Shown in pieces: positions 63,964-64,000 of a DNA stretch of 64,000 nt. A model generated the notes under the pieces. It was not told where the DNA came from. It saw nothing but the letters and a program-made list of their open reading frames with translations, and made no database searches. The DNA comes from Erythrobacter aureus (lineage in GTDB: Bacteria; Pseudomonadota; Alphaproteobacteria; Sphingomonadales; Sphingomonadaceae): positions 1,218,501-1,282,500 of the forward strand of contig NZ_CP031357.1 of assembly GCF_003355455.1 (NCBI RefSeq). The letters are read 5' to 3'. The number at the start of each line of letters is the position of its first letter. The stretch's first letter is position 1. The position numbers and the translations under genes are program-made.

Positions 63964-64000
63964 TGGTATTGCCTCCGTTTGAACTGGAATTGCGGTTGCG
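63964..64000 (-). promoter_or_regulatory. Leader of glnA at the window edge
   Basis: GGAGGC lies just upstream of the glnA ATG on the minus strand and is its ribosome binding site. Any promoter or glnB-glnA linkage lies beyond the window. Confidence 0.5.

Overview
The window is a compact, GC-rich chromosomal segment with short intergenic gaps. It looks like an alphaproteobacterium of the Sphingomonadales, most likely an Erythrobacter-type (Erythrobacteraceae) genome. The support is the set of large TonB-dependent receptors, the TPR/sulfotransferase and 2OG-oxygenase genes beside them, the argS-SPOR-nagZ-scpA-scpB-tatABC block, a Tad pilus cluster, a bacteriophytochrome, and an RpoH-type promoter before clpB. 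This placement rests on gene content and protein flavour only. No rRNA, complete tRNA, insertion sequence, prophage or CRISPR array was seen.

Layout. 1-7474: a truncated penicillin-acylase-type hydrolase, a HerA-like ATPase, a coiled-coil outer-membrane porin and the disaggregase ClpB. 7471-20177 is the accessory part. It holds two paralogous TonB-dependent receptors, each followed on the same strand by a transcription-stopping hairpin and then a helical-repeat 2-oxoglutarate/Fe(II) oxygenase. The second unit also carries a TPR-sulfotransferase. Between the units lie the remains of a third receptor (a signal peptide and the last beta-strand, in different frames), a small hypothetical secreted protein and a 93-residue secreted peptide. 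20178-26997: a thiolase and a 3-hydroxyacyl-CoA dehydrogenase-type SDR (acyl-CoA degradation), a bacteriophytochrome hybrid HWE histidine kinase, and an enoyl-CoA hydratase-like gene with a MarR regulator.

27041-34582: a leftward Tad/Cpa pilus-assembly operon (cpaA, cpaB, cpaC, cpaD, cpaE, tadB, tadC) in which the secretion ATPase gene cpaF/tadA is absent from its usual place and no Flp pilin is seen. 34668-40101: an alpha/beta hydrolase with an FAD oxidoreductase, a YegP-like small protein, rnhA-thrB-ispH and a lipoprotein. 40149-46646: argS, a SPOR protein, nagZ, scpA, scpB, tatA, tatB, tatC, which join translation, wall recycling, chromosome condensation and folded-protein export. 46631-57002: an amidohydrolase, threonine ammonia-lyase with an ACT domain, the leucyltransferase bpt and the outer-membrane assembly pair tamA-tamB. 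57010-64000: a fasciclin lipoprotein, a basic secreted protein with an internal duplication, an autotransporter with a trypsin-like passenger, and glutamine synthetase glnA.

The most unusual parts are the duplicated receptor/hairpin/oxygenase cassettes with the TPR-sulfotransferase, the receptor remnant between them, the operator-like sequences at 20178-20542, the tandem 22-bp repeat in the phytochrome leader, and the Tad operon lacking its motor ATPase. Motif positions were read by eye. No database search was possible.
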